Part shown: one piece after another, positions 6,709 through 15,188 of the stretch
Layout of the letters: every line of letters begins with the position of its first letter
How positions within the stretch are numbered: position 1 is the stretch's first letter
NCBI GenBank assembly: GCA_002491605.1
Contig: DKWG01000052.1
Span: 36,625-87,278, forward strand
Direction of reading: 5' to 3'
Length of the DNA: 50,654 bases
From: Ruminococcus sp. UBA7158
GTDB lineage: Bacteria > Bacillota > Clostridia > Oscillospirales > Ruminococcaceae
Made by a program: the position numbers and the translations under genes
Notes under the pieces: model-generated
Databases searched by the model: none
What the model was told of the DNA's origin: nothing
The model's input: the letters and a program-made list of their open reading frames with translations, nothing else

Positions 6709-9700
6709 TCAGGCGTCAATTGTCGAAACGCAGATTGTTGTTTCCTCTAAGACGTCTAATAATACCTTAACGGTATCAAGCGCTGTAAACATTGTGATGT
6801 TATTTTCGGTTGCGAGAGTTCTGATCTTATAGCCGTCGCTTTCATGACCTGTAGAACCTATCTCGGCGGTGTTTATAACATACGCAATGTGACCCTGGCG
6901 CAAAGCGTCCTGAATTTCCTCGCTGCCCTCTGAGATTTTTGCTAAAACTCTTGTTCTTATTCCGTGCTCACGCAGGAATTTAGCAGTTCCGCCTGTTGCT
7001 TCAATGTTGAAGCCGAGGTTATAAAATCTTCTGATAAGCGGCAGAGCTTCTTCCTTGTCCTTGTCGGCAATTGTTGCAAAAACAGTGCCGTAGTTCTGCA
7101 GGTGCATTCCCGACGCCTGCAATGCCTTATAAAGCGCACGGTTCAGCTTGTCGTCATAGCCGATAGCCTCGCCTGTTGACTTCATTTCAGGCGACAAATA
7201 AGCGTCGAGTCCTCTTATCTTTGAGAACGAGAATACAGGAACCTTAACATACCAGCGCTTTTTCTCATCGGGGTAGATATCAAATATTCCAAGCTCCTTT
7301 AAGCTCTTGCCCAGGATAACCTCGGTTGCAATATCTGCAAGGCTGTAGCCTGTTGACTTTGAAAGGAAGGGAACTGTTCTTGATGAACGTGGGTTGACCT
7401 CGATGATATATACCTTGTCGTCCTTGTCGACGATAAACTGAATATTGTAAAGACCTATAATTCCTATGCCCAAGCCGAGCTTTTTAGCATACTGAAGAAT
7501 CAGTCCCTTAACCTTGGGTGAAATGCTGAAGGTGGGGTAAACGCTTATAGAGTCGCCGGAGTGGATACCTGTGCGCTCAACAAGCTCCATAATTCCCGGG
7601 ACGAATACGTCTCTGCCGTCGCAGATGGCGTCTATTTCGACTTCCTTGCCGATGATATACTTGTCGACTAAAACAGGCTTGTCGGCATCGATTTCGACAG
7701 CGGTCTTGAGATAATGGCGGAGCTGCTCTTCGTTGGCAACTATCTGCATAGCACGTCCGCCGAGTACGAACGAAGGTCTTACCAAAACAGGATATCCGAT
7801 TTCAGCGGCAGCCTTAACGCCGTCCTCAACCGACGTTACTGCCTTGCCCTTCGGCTGTGGAATTCCAAGCTCTATTAAAAGCTTTTCAAATGAGTCTCTG
7901 TTTTCTGCCCTGTCGATGGCGTCGCAGTCTGTTCCTATAATCTTTACACCTCTGTCACGCAGCGGCTGAGCCAGATTGATAGCTGTCTGACCGCCCAGAG
8001 ATGCTATAACTCCCTCCGGCTTTTCAAACTCAACTATGTTCATAACGTCCTCAGGTGTGAGCGGCTCGAAGTAGAGCTTATCCGAGGTTGTGTAGTCGGT
8101 GGAGACGGTTTCGGGGTTGTTATTTATAATGATAGCTTCGTAGCCGGATTTTTTAATTGTTGTAACAGCGTGAACCGTTGAATAGTCAAACTCAACGCCC
8201 TGACCGATTCTTATCGGTCCTGCGCCCAAGACGATAATTTTCTTCTTATCCGAAAGCTCAGAGCGGTTTTCGCCCGCATACGATGAATAGAAGTAAGGAA
8301 TATATGCGCCTGTGTGAAGTGTGTCCGCCATGCGGTAAACGGGCATAACTCCGTTTTCTTTTCTCATATTGAACACTTCAATCTCGGGGACTGACCAGAG
8401 CTTTGAAATGTAGTTGTCGGAGAATCCTAATTTTTTAGCTTCCTTTAAAACCTCAAGGTCGTTGGTGTTATTCTTGATAGTGGCTTCAAAATCTACAATT
8501 CTCTTGACTGCTTCGAGGAAGTAAGGAGTTATCATTGTAAGCTTATGAAGCTCGTCAACGCTTACTCCGAGTCTTATGAGCTGTGCAACGGCAAATATTC
8601 CGTCGTCTCTGAACTCGGCAATATAGTCTCTGAGCTGACTCTCGGTGTAATTGTCAAACTTGGCGAGTCTGAAGTGAGTTGCGCCTGTTTCAAGGCATCT
8701 TACCGACTTAAGAAGGCATTCCTCCAAGGTTGAGCCTATGCCCATAACCTCGCCTGTCGCCTTCATCTGTGTGCCGAGCTTATTTGAAGCCGAGGCAAAC
8801 TTATCAAACGGGAATCTCGGGAGCTTTGCAACAACATAATCGAGATAAGGCGCAGTTGCGGCGGTTGTATTCGCAATCTTTATTTCATCTAATGTCATGC
8901 CAACTGCTATCTTAGCAGTTACCTTTGCTATCGGATAGCCCGATGCCTTTGAGGCGAGTGCAGACGAACGTGAAACTCTTGGGTTTACCTCGATAAGATA
9001 GTATTCGCTTGAGTCGGGACTTAAAGCAAACTGAACATTGCAGCCGCCCTCAATCTTGAGTGCCTTTATAAGCTTAATTGCACTGTCGTTGAGCATCTTC
9101 AAGTCGTGGTCGTTGAGTGTCATTATCGGGGCGACAACTATTGAGTCGCCTGTGTGGACGCCTACAGGGTCGACGTTTTCCATTCCGCAGATGGTGATAA
9201 CGTTGTCCTCGCCGTCACGCATCATTTCAAACTCGATTTCCTTAAAGCCCTTGACGCTCTTTTCAATCAAAACCTGATGAACAGGTGAAAGCTTAAAGGC
9301 GTTTGCACCTATTTCCTTAAGCTCCTCGGCATCATTGGCAAAGCCTCCGCCTGTTCCGCCCAATGTAAAAGCAGGACGCAGAACAACGGGATAGCCTATT
9401 CTTTCAGCGGCGGCAAGTGCTTCATCGATTGAATATGTAATTTCCGACGGAATAGTCGGCTCGCCTATCGACTGGCAAAGCTCTTTAAACAGCTCTCTGT
9501 CCTCAGCCTGCTCGATGCTCTGACTGCTCGTGCCCAAAAGCTCAACCTGACATTCCTTTAAAACGCCCTTCTTTTCAAGCTGCATAGCCATGTTAAGACC
9601 GGTCTGTCCGCCGATTCCGGGGATAATGGCATTGGGACGCTCGTATCTTAAAATCTTTGCAATATATTCAAGGGTAAGCGGCTCCATATAAACCTTATCC

Positions 9701-9882
9701 GCTATTGATGTGTCGGTCATGATGGTTGCCGGGTTGGAGTTGCACAAAACAACCTCGTAGCCCTCTTCCTTGAGTGCCAAGCACGCCTGAGTGCCTGCAT
9801 AGTCAAACTCAGCCGCCTGACCGATTACTATAGGTCCTGAGCCTATAATCATAATCTTTTTTAAATCCTGTCTTTTTGCCAT
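6709..9882 (-). CDS. carB: Carbamoyl-phosphate synthase large subunit
   Basis: Makes carbamoyl phosphate from bicarbonate, ammonia and 2 ATP; two homologous ATP-grasp halves, each beginning with an IxxxGxGPIxIGQ segment (IMIIGSGPIVIGQ near residue 8, IIVLGAGPIRIGQ in the second half), and a C-terminal MGS-like domain. 1057 residues, normal length. The start MAKRQDLKK is chosen over one ten codons upstream because AAGGAC lies about 11 nt before it and it matches the family N-terminus. It follows pyrC by 48 nt. The glutaminase subunit carA, normally next to carB, is not in this window. Confidence 0.96.
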   Translation of the reverse strand: MAKRQDLKKIMIIGSGPIVIGQAAEFDYAGTQACLALKEEGYEVVLCNSNPATIMTDTSIADKVYMEPLTLEYIAKILRYERPNAIIPGIGGQTGLNMAMQLEKKGVLKECQVELLGTSSQSIEQAEDRELFKELCQSIGEPTIPSEITYSIDEALAAAERIGYPVVLRPAFTLGGTGGGFANDAEELKEIGANAFKLSPVHQVLIEKSVKGFKEIEFEMMRDGEDNVITICGMENVDPVGVHTGDSIVVAPIMTLNDHDLKMLNDSAIKLIKALKIEGGCNVQFALSPDSSEYYLIEVNPRVSRSSALASKASGYPIAKVTAKIAVGMTLDEIKIANTTAATAPYLDYVVAKLPRFPFDKFASASNKLGTQMKATGEVMGIGSTLEECLLKSVRCLETGATHFRLAKFDNYTESQLRDYIAEFRDDGIFAVAQLIRLGVSVDELHKLTMITPYFLEAVKRIVDFEATIKNNTNDLEVLKEAKKLGFSDNYISKLWSVPEIEVFNMRKENGVMPVYRMADTLHTGAYIPYFYSSYAGENRSELSDKKKIIVLGAGPIRIGQGVEFDYSTVHAVTTIKKSGYEAIIINNNPETVSTDYTTSDKLYFEPLTPEDVMNIVEFEKPEGVIASLGGQTAINLAQPLRDRGVKIIGTDCDAIDRAENRDSFEKLLIELGIPQPKGKAVTSVEDGVKAAAEIGYPVLVRPSFVLGGRAMQIVANEEQLRHYLKTAVEIDADKPVLVDKYIIGKEVEIDAICDGRDVFVPGIMELVERTGIHSGDSISVYPTFSISPKVKGLILQYAKKLGLGIGIIGLYNIQFIVDKDDKVYIIEVNPRSSRTVPFLSKSTGYSLADIATEVILGKSLKELGIFDIYPDEKKRWYVKVPVFSFSKIRGLDAYLSPEMKSTGEAIGYDDKLNRALYKALQASGMHLQNYGTVFATIADKDKEEALPLIRRFYNLGFNIEATGGTAKFLREHGIRTRVLAKISEGSEEIQDALRQGHIAYVINTAEIGSTGHESDGYKIRTLATENNITMFTALDTVKVLLDVLEETTICVSTIDA

Positions 9883-9930
9883 TTTAAACAGCCGTCCTTT
9901 CTTGAAATACACATATATGTATGTATAAAA

Positions 9931-11139
9931 TTACTTATTGTATCTATAAACCACATCGCCGTTACAAACGGTTAAAACACATCTGCCGAAAACCGACTTC
10001 CCGGCAAACGGAGTCGCCCTGCCCATCGATAAAAATTCCTCGGGGTTTACCTTGTACTCATGCGACACCTCAAACACCGCAAAGTCGCTTCCGGTGTCAA
10101 TTTTAAACCTCTTCTTGGGGTTTGTACACATCAGCTCGACAAGCCGCTCAAGGGTTATAACGTTTTTCATAACCAGCTCGGTGTACATCACCGCAAAGGC
10201 GGTTTCCAGCCCCACAACTCCCATCAGGCTCTTTTCAAGCCCACGTGACTTTTCCTCTAAGCTGTGCGGAGCGTGGTCTGTTGCTATCATGTCAATAGTT
10301 CCGTCCTTTATGCCCTCTATAAGTGCAAGTCTGTCGCTTTCGTCTCTTAACGGCGGATTCATCTTGAAGCGTCCGTCCTCCTGCAAATCCTTATCGCTTA
10401 AAACCAAGTAGTGCGGACCTGTTTCGCAGGTTACGTCAACGCCGTCTGCTTTGGCTCGTCTTATAAGCTCGACGCTTTCCTTTGTTGATATATGGCAGAC
10501 GTGATAAGCGCATCCTGTTTCCTTGGCGAGTCTTAAATCCCTTTCAATCTGACGGTATTCGCTCTCGCTTGATATACCCCTGTGACCATGCGCCGAGGCA
10601 TATTCTCCTTTATGGATATATCCGCCGTTTAAAAGCGAGTTGTCCTCGCAGTGGGCGGCTATAATTTTGCCTAACGCCTTCGCCTTTTGCATAGCCGTGC
10701 GCATCATGTCCTCGCTTTGAACTCCCCTGCCGTCGTCCGAAAAAGCGCATACCTTATCGCTCATATCAGACATATCCGAAAGCTCCTCGCCCTTTTCGCC
10801 CTTGGTTATTGCACCGTAGGGAAGAATTCTTATATGTGAACCGCTTTTTATTAAGTCTGACTGGAGCTTTAAATTATCTAAGCTGTCAGGAACGGGGTTG
10901 AGGTTCGGCATTGTGCAAACAGCTGTATAGCCGCCGGCTACCGCCGCCATCGAGCCTGTTTTTATCGTTTCCTTATAAGAAAAGCCCGGCTCTCTGAAAT
11001 GCACATGAACATCACAAAGACCGGGAACGACAATATAACTGTCCGAAGTCTTGGGAGCAAATCCAAAATCGGACAATGAATTTAAAACACTGTTTCCATC
11101 TAAAGAGGTGTGTATAATCTTAATCTGAGACTGCTGCAT
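9931..11139 (-). CDS. pyrC: Dihydroorotase (type I)
   Basis: Zinc amidohydrolase that cyclises carbamoyl aspartate to dihydroorotate. 402 residues from MQQSQIKII. Seen: the metal motif DVHVHFREPG near residue 43 (HxH), CTMPN, a later CHIS, and IATDHAPHS with the catalytic Asp. The frame is open for another 49 codons upstream (to 11286), but that segment overlaps the leader terminator and has no ribosome binding site, whereas GGAGG sits 6 nt before the chosen ATG. First gene of the seven-gene pyr operon. Confidence 0.96.
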   Translation of the reverse strand: MQQSQIKIIHTSLDGNSVLNSLSDFGFAPKTSDSYIVVPGLCDVHVHFREPGFSYKETIKTGSMAAVAGGYTAVCTMPNLNPVPDSLDNLKLQSDLIKSGSHIRILPYGAITKGEKGEELSDMSDMSDKVCAFSDDGRGVQSEDMMRTAMQKAKALGKIIAAHCEDNSLLNGGYIHKGEYASAHGHRGISSESEYRQIERDLRLAKETGCAYHVCHISTKESVELIRRAKADGVDVTCETGPHYLVLSDKDLQEDGRFKMNPPLRDESDRLALIEGIKDGTIDMIATDHAPHSLEEKSRGLEKSLMGVVGLETAFAVMYTELVMKNVITLERLVELMCTNPKKRFKIDTGSDFAVFEVSHEYKVNPEEFLSMGRATPFAGKSVFGRCVLTVCNGDVVYRYNK

Positions 11140-11150
11140 TGTTAACCTCC

Positions 11151-11186
11151 GAAAAAAGAAAAAATCCTGCTGATTAAAGCAAGATT
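11151..11186 (-). terminator. Leader terminator of the pyr operon
   Basis: On the minus strand AATCTTGC, an 8-nt loop, GCAGGATT (8 bp, one G-U), then TTTTTTCTTTTTTT. It stands between the promoter and pyrC, so it must be an attenuator rather than a gene-end terminator. Confidence 0.88.
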
Positions 11187-11280
11187 GGAGCAAAGCTATA
11201 AATACAGCCGCATGGCATACGCTTACAGGCGCAGTCATACTATTCAGAACGGAGCTTATACCGCTGTTAACCAATCTTGC
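11179..11280 (-). promoter_or_regulatory. Candidate antiterminator in the pyr leader
   Basis: GCAAGATTGG (11271-11280, minus strand) is perfectly complementary over 10 nt to CCAATCTTGC (11179-11188), which contains the whole 5' arm of the leader terminator. The two pairings are mutually exclusive, the layout of an attenuator. The roughly 80 nt enclosed are long enough for a sensor domain. I do not see the PyrR-binding loop, a T-box core, or another known aptamer. Confidence 0.75.
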
Positions 11281-11319
11281 CGGCATCTCTGTACCAACTT
11301 AAAAATTGTTTACGTTGAT

Positions 11320-11348
11320 AGTATAGCAGGGTTTCAGCACTTTGTCAA
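11320..11348 (-). promoter_or_regulatory. Sigma-A promoter of the pyr operon
   Basis: Minus strand -35 TTGACA (11343-11348), 17-nt spacer, -10 TATACT (11320-11325). Predicted start near 11313, giving a leader of about 174 nt before pyrC. Confidence 0.9.
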
Positions 11349-11360
11349 CTTTTAAAGTAT

Positions 11361-11444
11361 TACTACACTATAAAAAATACGTTAAAAGTAGTTGAACCTT
11401 TTGTGTAATTTACACTTAAGGTTCAACTACTTAGTAGTGTGGTA
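11361..11444. repeat. Long imperfect palindrome, possible small mobile-element remnant
   Basis: Inner arms AGTAGTTGAACCTT (11387-11400) and AAGGTTCAACTACT (11418-11431) are perfect over 14 bp, continued inward by two mismatches and GTGTA/TACAC around a 3-nt loop. Outer arms TACTACACTA (11361-11370) and TAGTGTGGTA (11435-11444) pair over 10 bp with one G-U. No T run follows on either strand, so it is not a normal terminator. It ends just upstream of the pyr promoter. Confidence 0.6.
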
Positions 11445-11667
11445 GCAAACGATACATAATTCAAATAAATAATGGGCAAAAGCCTTCGCAAATCTCACCA
11501 AAAAACATTAATGCAATAGCGATATTCAATTTTGCAAGGAAAGTATATCACATAAATTGATTTGTGTCAATAGTATAACGCTATTTTTACAAGGTTTATG
11601 AAATATAAAAGTGTGTGTATACTAATAATACAAAAGGATTGATTAATCTTTCAAAAAGGAGCACTTT
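11445..11667. other. AT-rich intergenic region before the XRE gene
   Basis: No gene seen. The stretch contains TTGATTTGTGTCAA (a short inverted repeat near 11557) and a likely -10 region TACTAATAAT near 11619-11629 that could drive the XRE gene; no convincing -35 hexamer at standard distance was found. Confidence 0.35.
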
Positions 11668-11895
11668 ATGAAGCAAGAATACAAAGGACTGTACGAAAAA
11701 TTCGGCTTGAACGTTGTCTATTACAGAAAGCGCAAAAAGCTTACACAGCTTCAGCTTGCGGAGTTAGTTGATATCGACAGAAGCCATATAAGCGCAATCG
11801 AGCTTGGAAACGTCGGCGTTTCGTTTGATGTGATTTTTAAGCTGTGCGAGGTTTTGGAGGTTTCGCCGAAGGATTTATTTGATTTCAGAGATTGA
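11668..11895 (+). CDS. XRE-family helix-turn-helix regulator, 75 residues
   Basis: A compact Cro/C1-type DNA-binding protein: helix-turn-helix from about residue 12 to 70 (KLTQLQLAELVDIDRSHIS followed by AIELGN), with no extra effector domain. AAGGAG lies well placed before the ATG. It is followed after 28 nt by a DUF5131 gene on the same strand, so the two are probably cotranscribed; small XRE proteins often regulate their own operon. Target unknown. Confidence 0.88.
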   Translation: MKQEYKGLYEKFGLNVVYYRKRKKLTQLQLAELVDIDRSHISAIELGNVGVSFDVIFKLCEVLEVSPKDLFDFRD

Positions 11896-11923
11896 CCTTC
11901 CGAGTGAAAGGAATGTATAAGGC

Positions 11924-12634
11924 ATGGCAATGTGGAGCCCATGGCACGGCTGCAAAAGATACAGCGACGGCTGCAAATACTGCTACATACATAAAGGCGA
12001 CGCACGCAGGGGAATTGATACAAGCAAAATAGTCAAAACAGATGATTTTTACTCCCCTATCCTCAAAAACAAAAACGGCGAATACAAAATCAAGCCCAAT
12101 CAGACGGTTTATCTTTGCTTTTCGACCGATTTTCTTATAGAAGAAGCAGACGAATGGCGGAATGAATGCTGGAAAATGATTAAAGAGCGTTCCGACCTTC
12201 ATTTTCTGTTTCTTACAAAGCGCATAGAGAGGTTTTCAAGCTGCATTCCCGACGACTGGGGTGAGGGCTACGATAACGTGACTGTTGGCTGCACTGTAGA
12301 GAATCAGCGCAATGCAGACTACAGGCTTAAAATATTCAGTCAGCTTCCGATAAAGCATAAAAACATAATCTGCCAACCGCTTCTTGAAAAAATAGATATC
12401 GCAAAATATCTTAACGGCATAGAGCTTGCGGTCGTCGGCGGCGAATCGGATAAAAATGCTCGGGCTTTAAATTATGACTGGGTTCTTTTTATAAGAGAGC
12501 AGTGCATTAAAAGCGGCGTGAGCTTTGAGTTCAGACAATGCGGAACTCATTTTATAAAGGACGGAAAAATGTATACACTCAAAACCCGTGACCTTTGCTC
12601 TCAGGCGAAAAAGGCTGATATCAATGTACAATGA
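11924..12634 (+). CDS. DUF5131 (phage Gp37/Gp68-like) family protein
   Basis: 236 residues. Near the N-terminus a cysteine cluster, HGCKRYSDGCKYCYIHK, gives C-x6-C-x2-C, typical of the Gp37/Gp68 (DUF5131) family, whose cysteines resemble a radical-SAM-like iron-sulfur site. Further family-like parts: LCFSTDFLIEEADEWR, FLTKRIERF, the VGCTVENQ segment and VVGGES. Function is not established; many relatives occur in phages and mobile elements, some near DNA-modification genes. The start has GAAAGGA about 11 nt upstream; a second ATG is two codons in. Located after the XRE gene and closed by a strong terminator, it forms a two-gene unit of possible mobile origin. Confidence 0.85.
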   Translation: MAMWSPWHGCKRYSDGCKYCYIHKGDARRGIDTSKIVKTDDFYSPILKNKNGEYKIKPNQTVYLCFSTDFLIEEADEWRNECWKMIKERSDLHFLFLTKRIERFSSCIPDDWGEGYDNVTVGCTVENQRNADYRLKIFSQLPIKHKNIICQPLLEKIDIAKYLNGIELAVVGGESDKNARALNYDWVLFIREQCIKSGVSFEFRQCGTHFIKDGKMYTLKTRDLCSQAKKADINVQ

Positions 12635-12648
12635 AAAATAATATGATT

Positions 12649-12684
12649 ATCATCCGCCGGCATGAAAACCGACGGATGATTTTT
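12649..12684 (+). terminator. Rho-independent terminator after the DUF5131 gene
   Basis: ATCATCCGCCGG, 8-nt loop, CCGACGGATGAT (12-bp stem with one mismatch) followed by TTTT. It separates the unit from the convergent spo0A. Confidence 0.88.
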
Positions 12685-12733
12685 CGTACTTAATGATGTC
12701 AGTCCCCGGCTCTACTTAAAGCAAGCATTTGTA

Positions 12734-13513
12734 TCAGACGGCAACGGTGTTTTTATACTTAAGCTTAATCTTATCCACAATGAGGGCGATAAACTCACTG
12801 TTTGTCGGCTTACCCTTACCGGTGTTGACTGTATATCCAAAGAAGGAGTTAAGGGTGTCGACGTCTCCTCTGTCCCATGCGATTTCAATAGCATGGCGTA
12901 TAGCTCGCTCTACTCTTGACGGAGTGGTGGAAAACTCCTTCGCTACAGTTGGGTACATAAGCTTTGTGACACTTTCAAGCATCTCCCGGTCCTTAATTGA
13001 ATACATTATCGCACGGCGCAGATAGTGGTATCCCTTTATATGCGCAGGTACTCCGAGCTGATGTATCATCTCTGTCACCACTACCTCCATGTCCGGAGCT
13101 GTCCTTGAGGGCCTTTGCGATACCGATGAATCAAATATGTCGTAGCCCATTATCTCCTTTATTCTGTCTCCGAGCATACGGAAATCGAATGGCTTGACAA
13201 GGTAATACTGCGCTCCTTCGTTCATAACCTGCCTGAGCGCAAACTCATTTTCACACGGTGCGGTGATGATAAACGCAGGCTTTGGAGTGTTCGACCTGTT
13301 AACACGCTTCATAAGCTCAATAGCGTCGAAATTCGGCATCCATAAATCTGCTACAACAACATCGGGCTGCTCGTCTGTAACAGCCTCCAAGACCACTGCT
13401 CCGTCCTTGGGTCTTACTATACAGAAAAAGCCCATCTCTCTAAGCTCGCTTGCGCATTTGAGTCCGTATTCCTCCGAATCGTCGCTGATAAGTATTTTTA
13501 ACTTTTTTGACAT
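12734..13513 (-). CDS. spo0A: Stage 0 sporulation protein A, master sporulation response regulator
   Basis: 259 residues. The N-terminal receiver has the acidic pair D11-D12, the phosphoacceptor Asp56 in VADLWMP, and K107 in LVKPFD; the C-terminal effector carries the Spo0A-specific recognition region (SRVERAIRHAIEIAW then GDVDTLNSFFGYTV) and ends near IALIVDKIKLK. When phosphorylated, Spo0A binds 0A boxes and launches endospore formation. Its presence identifies a spore-forming Firmicute lineage. No spoIVB neighbour, unlike many Bacilli and Clostridia. A possible 0A box lies upstream. Confidence 0.98.
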   Translation of the reverse strand: MSKKLKILISDDSEEYGLKCASELREMGFFCIVRPKDGAVVLEAVTDEQPDVVVADLWMPNFDAIELMKRVNRSNTPKPAFIITAPCENEFALRQVMNEGAQYYLVKPFDFRMLGDRIKEIMGYDIFDSSVSQRPSRTAPDMEVVVTEMIHQLGVPAHIKGYHYLRRAIMYSIKDREMLESVTKLMYPTVAKEFSTTPSRVERAIRHAIEIAWDRGDVDTLNSFFGYTVNTGKGKPTNSEFIALIVDKIKLKYKNTVAV

Positions 13514-13674
13514 TTTTATCTTTTTCCTTTCCGTTTTTCATGATTTATTTTATGCTTTGCGGACTTACATTTTTAAATCCTGTCATATTTTAACATATTT
13601 ATTTCATAAAATCAAGTTAAATATGAAAAATTGGAAATATATACAAAAAAGTTGAACAATTTTTAACACCTGTG

Positions 13675-13681
13675 TGTCGAA
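13675..13681 (+). promoter_or_regulatory. Possible 0A box upstream of spo0A
   Basis: TGTCGAA matches the Spo0A-binding consensus TGNCGAA and lies about 160 nt upstream of spo0A, so autoregulation is possible. A 7-mer match alone is weak evidence. Confidence 0.35.
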
Positions 13682-13690
13682 CGGCATCGA

Positions 13691-13801
13691 AAATGGCAGA
13701 TAATATCAATTCTCGTTTAAATGACCGCATCCGGCGGCTTTCACGTCTGGTTTTACGGACGCTTTATAAACGATAAATCGCATGATATTTATCTGCCATT
13801 A
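13691..13801 (-). other. Multi-helix structured element between the UPF0210 gene and spo0A
   Basis: An outer helix pairs AATGGCAGATAATATCA (about 13691-13708) with TGATATTTATCTGCCATT (about 13783-13800), a near-perfect 17-bp stem with one bulge. Inside, CGTTTA (13714-13719) pairs with TAAACG (13767-13772), CCGC/GCGG forms a hairpin at 13725-13737, and CGTCTG/CGGACG one at 13744-13761. Only a short TTTT follows on the minus strand. It could be a structured RNA, an elaborate 3' end for the UPF0210 transcript, or a palindromic mobile-element remnant. Confidence 0.5.
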
Positions 13802-13832
13802 AGATTAAAATTTTATGCTGATATCTCAAATA

Positions 13833-15188
13833 TCAGTTCTTCAAGCTGTGAAGCGGAGCCGGAATCTGTCCGCCTCTGTTTATAAACTTGGACGGCGACA
13901 TTGTATTGACCTTCATAACAGGTCCGCAGCCGAAAAGTCCGCCCCAGTCAAGCTCTTCGCCGACATCCTTGCCTATTGCAGGAATAACCCTGACGGCGGT
14001 TGTCTTTGAGTTAACCATTCCTATTGCCGCTTCGTCGGCTATAATTGCGGCAATGGTATCTGCTGTCGTGTCTCCGGGTACGACTATCATGTCAAGTCCT
14101 ACAGAGCATACAGCTGTCATGGCTTCGAGCTTTTCAATGCACAACGAGCCGCTCTTTGCCGCCGCTATCATGCCTGCGTCCTCGGAAACGGGAATAAACG
14201 CACCCGAAAGTCCGCCGACTGACGAGCAGGCCATAACTCCGCCCTTTTTAACAGCATCGTTGAGCATGGCGAGGGCAGCGGTTGTTCCCGGTGCGCCGCA
14301 CTGCTCAAGACCTATTTCCTCTAAAATATGAGCAACACTGTCGCCAACCTGAGGAGTAGGTGCAAGCGATAAGTCGACAATTCCAAAAGGCACGCCTAAG
14401 CGCTCAGAAGCCGTTACGCCTACTAATTGACCTACCCTTGTAATCTTATACGCCGTTGTCTTTATAATATTAGCAATTTCGTTGATATTCGCTCCCGGAT
14501 TCTTAGCCAGTGCCGACCTGACGACGCCCGGACCCGATACTCCGACGTTTATAATGCAGTCCGGCTCGCCTACGCCGTGGTAAGCTCCTGCCATGAAGGG
14601 GTTGTCGTCAACCGAATTGCAGAATACAACCAGCTTTGCCGCTCCGAAGCAGGCGCTATCCTTTGTAGCCTCAGCCGATTCCCTGACAATTCTGCCCATG
14701 AGCTTGCAGGCGTCAAGGTTGATGCCTGCCTTTGTTGAACCGATATTTACCGATGAGCAAACCCTTGAAGTCAGTCGAAGTGCTTCCGGTATGGACTCTA
14801 TAAGCTCTCTGTCACCGGCTGCAAAGCCCTTCTGAACTAAAGCTGAATATCCGCCGATAAGGTTTACTCCGACAGCCTCGGCAGCTTTATCCATAGTGAG
14901 CGCAAATTTTATCGGGCTTTCATGGCAGGCGGCGGAGATCATTGCAATAGGTGTAACTGAAATTCTCTTGTTGATAATCGGAATGCCGTATTCCTTTTCT
15001 ATTTCATTGCCAACCTTAACAAGGTCCTTAGCGCACCTTGTTATCTTGTCGTATACCTTTTTGCACGCTTTGTCAATGTCTGAATCGATACAGTCGAGCA
15101 AGGATATGCCCATTGTTATGGTGCGGATATCCAAACATTCGTCCTGAATCATACGTATAGTTTCCAGTATGTCGCTTAAATTAATCAT
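13833..15188 (-). CDS. UPF0210 / PFL-family protein (DUF711)
   Basis: 451 residues, normal for the UPF0210 family. The protein is rich in small residues, with conserved-looking stretches GGLSGAFIPVSEDAGM, APTPQVGDSVAHI and GAPGTTAAL. Function is not established; the family almost always sits beside a small ACT-domain protein (UPF0237), as here, so the pair probably forms a metabolite-sensing or enzymatic unit. Its start codon overlaps the stop of a 30-codon ORF that repeats its first 18 residues; there is only a weak ribosome binding site (GGCGGTG), so translation probably depends on coupling to that ORF. Confidence 0.93.
   Translation of the reverse strand: MINLSDILETIRMIQDECLDIRTITMGISLLDCIDSDIDKACKKVYDKITRCAKDLVKVGNEIEKEYGIPIINKRISVTPIAMISAACHESPIKFALTMDKAAEAVGVNLIGGYSALVQKGFAAGDRELIESIPEALRLTSRVCSSVNIGSTKAGINLDACKLMGRIVRESAEATKDSACFGAAKLVVFCNSVDDNPFMAGAYHGVGEPDCIINVGVSGPGVVRSALAKNPGANINEIANIIKTTAYKITRVGQLVGVTASERLGVPFGIVDLSLAPTPQVGDSVAHILEEIGLEQCGAPGTTAALAMLNDAVKKGGVMACSSVGGLSGAFIPVSEDAGMIAAAKSGSLCIEKLEAMTAVCSVGLDMIVVPGDTTADTIAAIIADEAAIGMVNSKTTAVRVIPAIGKDVGEELDWGGLFGCGPVMKVNTMSPSKFINRGGQIPAPLHSLKN

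Noticed and set aside
11140..11286. 49-residue N-terminal extension of PyrC in the same frame
   Set aside because: It overlaps the leader terminator (its T run would encode DFFFF), has no ribosome binding site at its ATG, and dihydroorotases do not carry it; GGAGG sits before the inner ATG.
11188..11313. T-box or PyrR-type leader before pyrC
   Set aside because: The conserved T-box AGGGTGGNACC and the PyrR anti-antiterminator loop were looked for and not found; GGTACAGAG is only a superficial resemblance.
13888..14331. Plus-strand open frame opposite the UPF0210 gene
   Set aside because: Shadow translation of a conserved gene, with no ribosome binding site or family resemblance.
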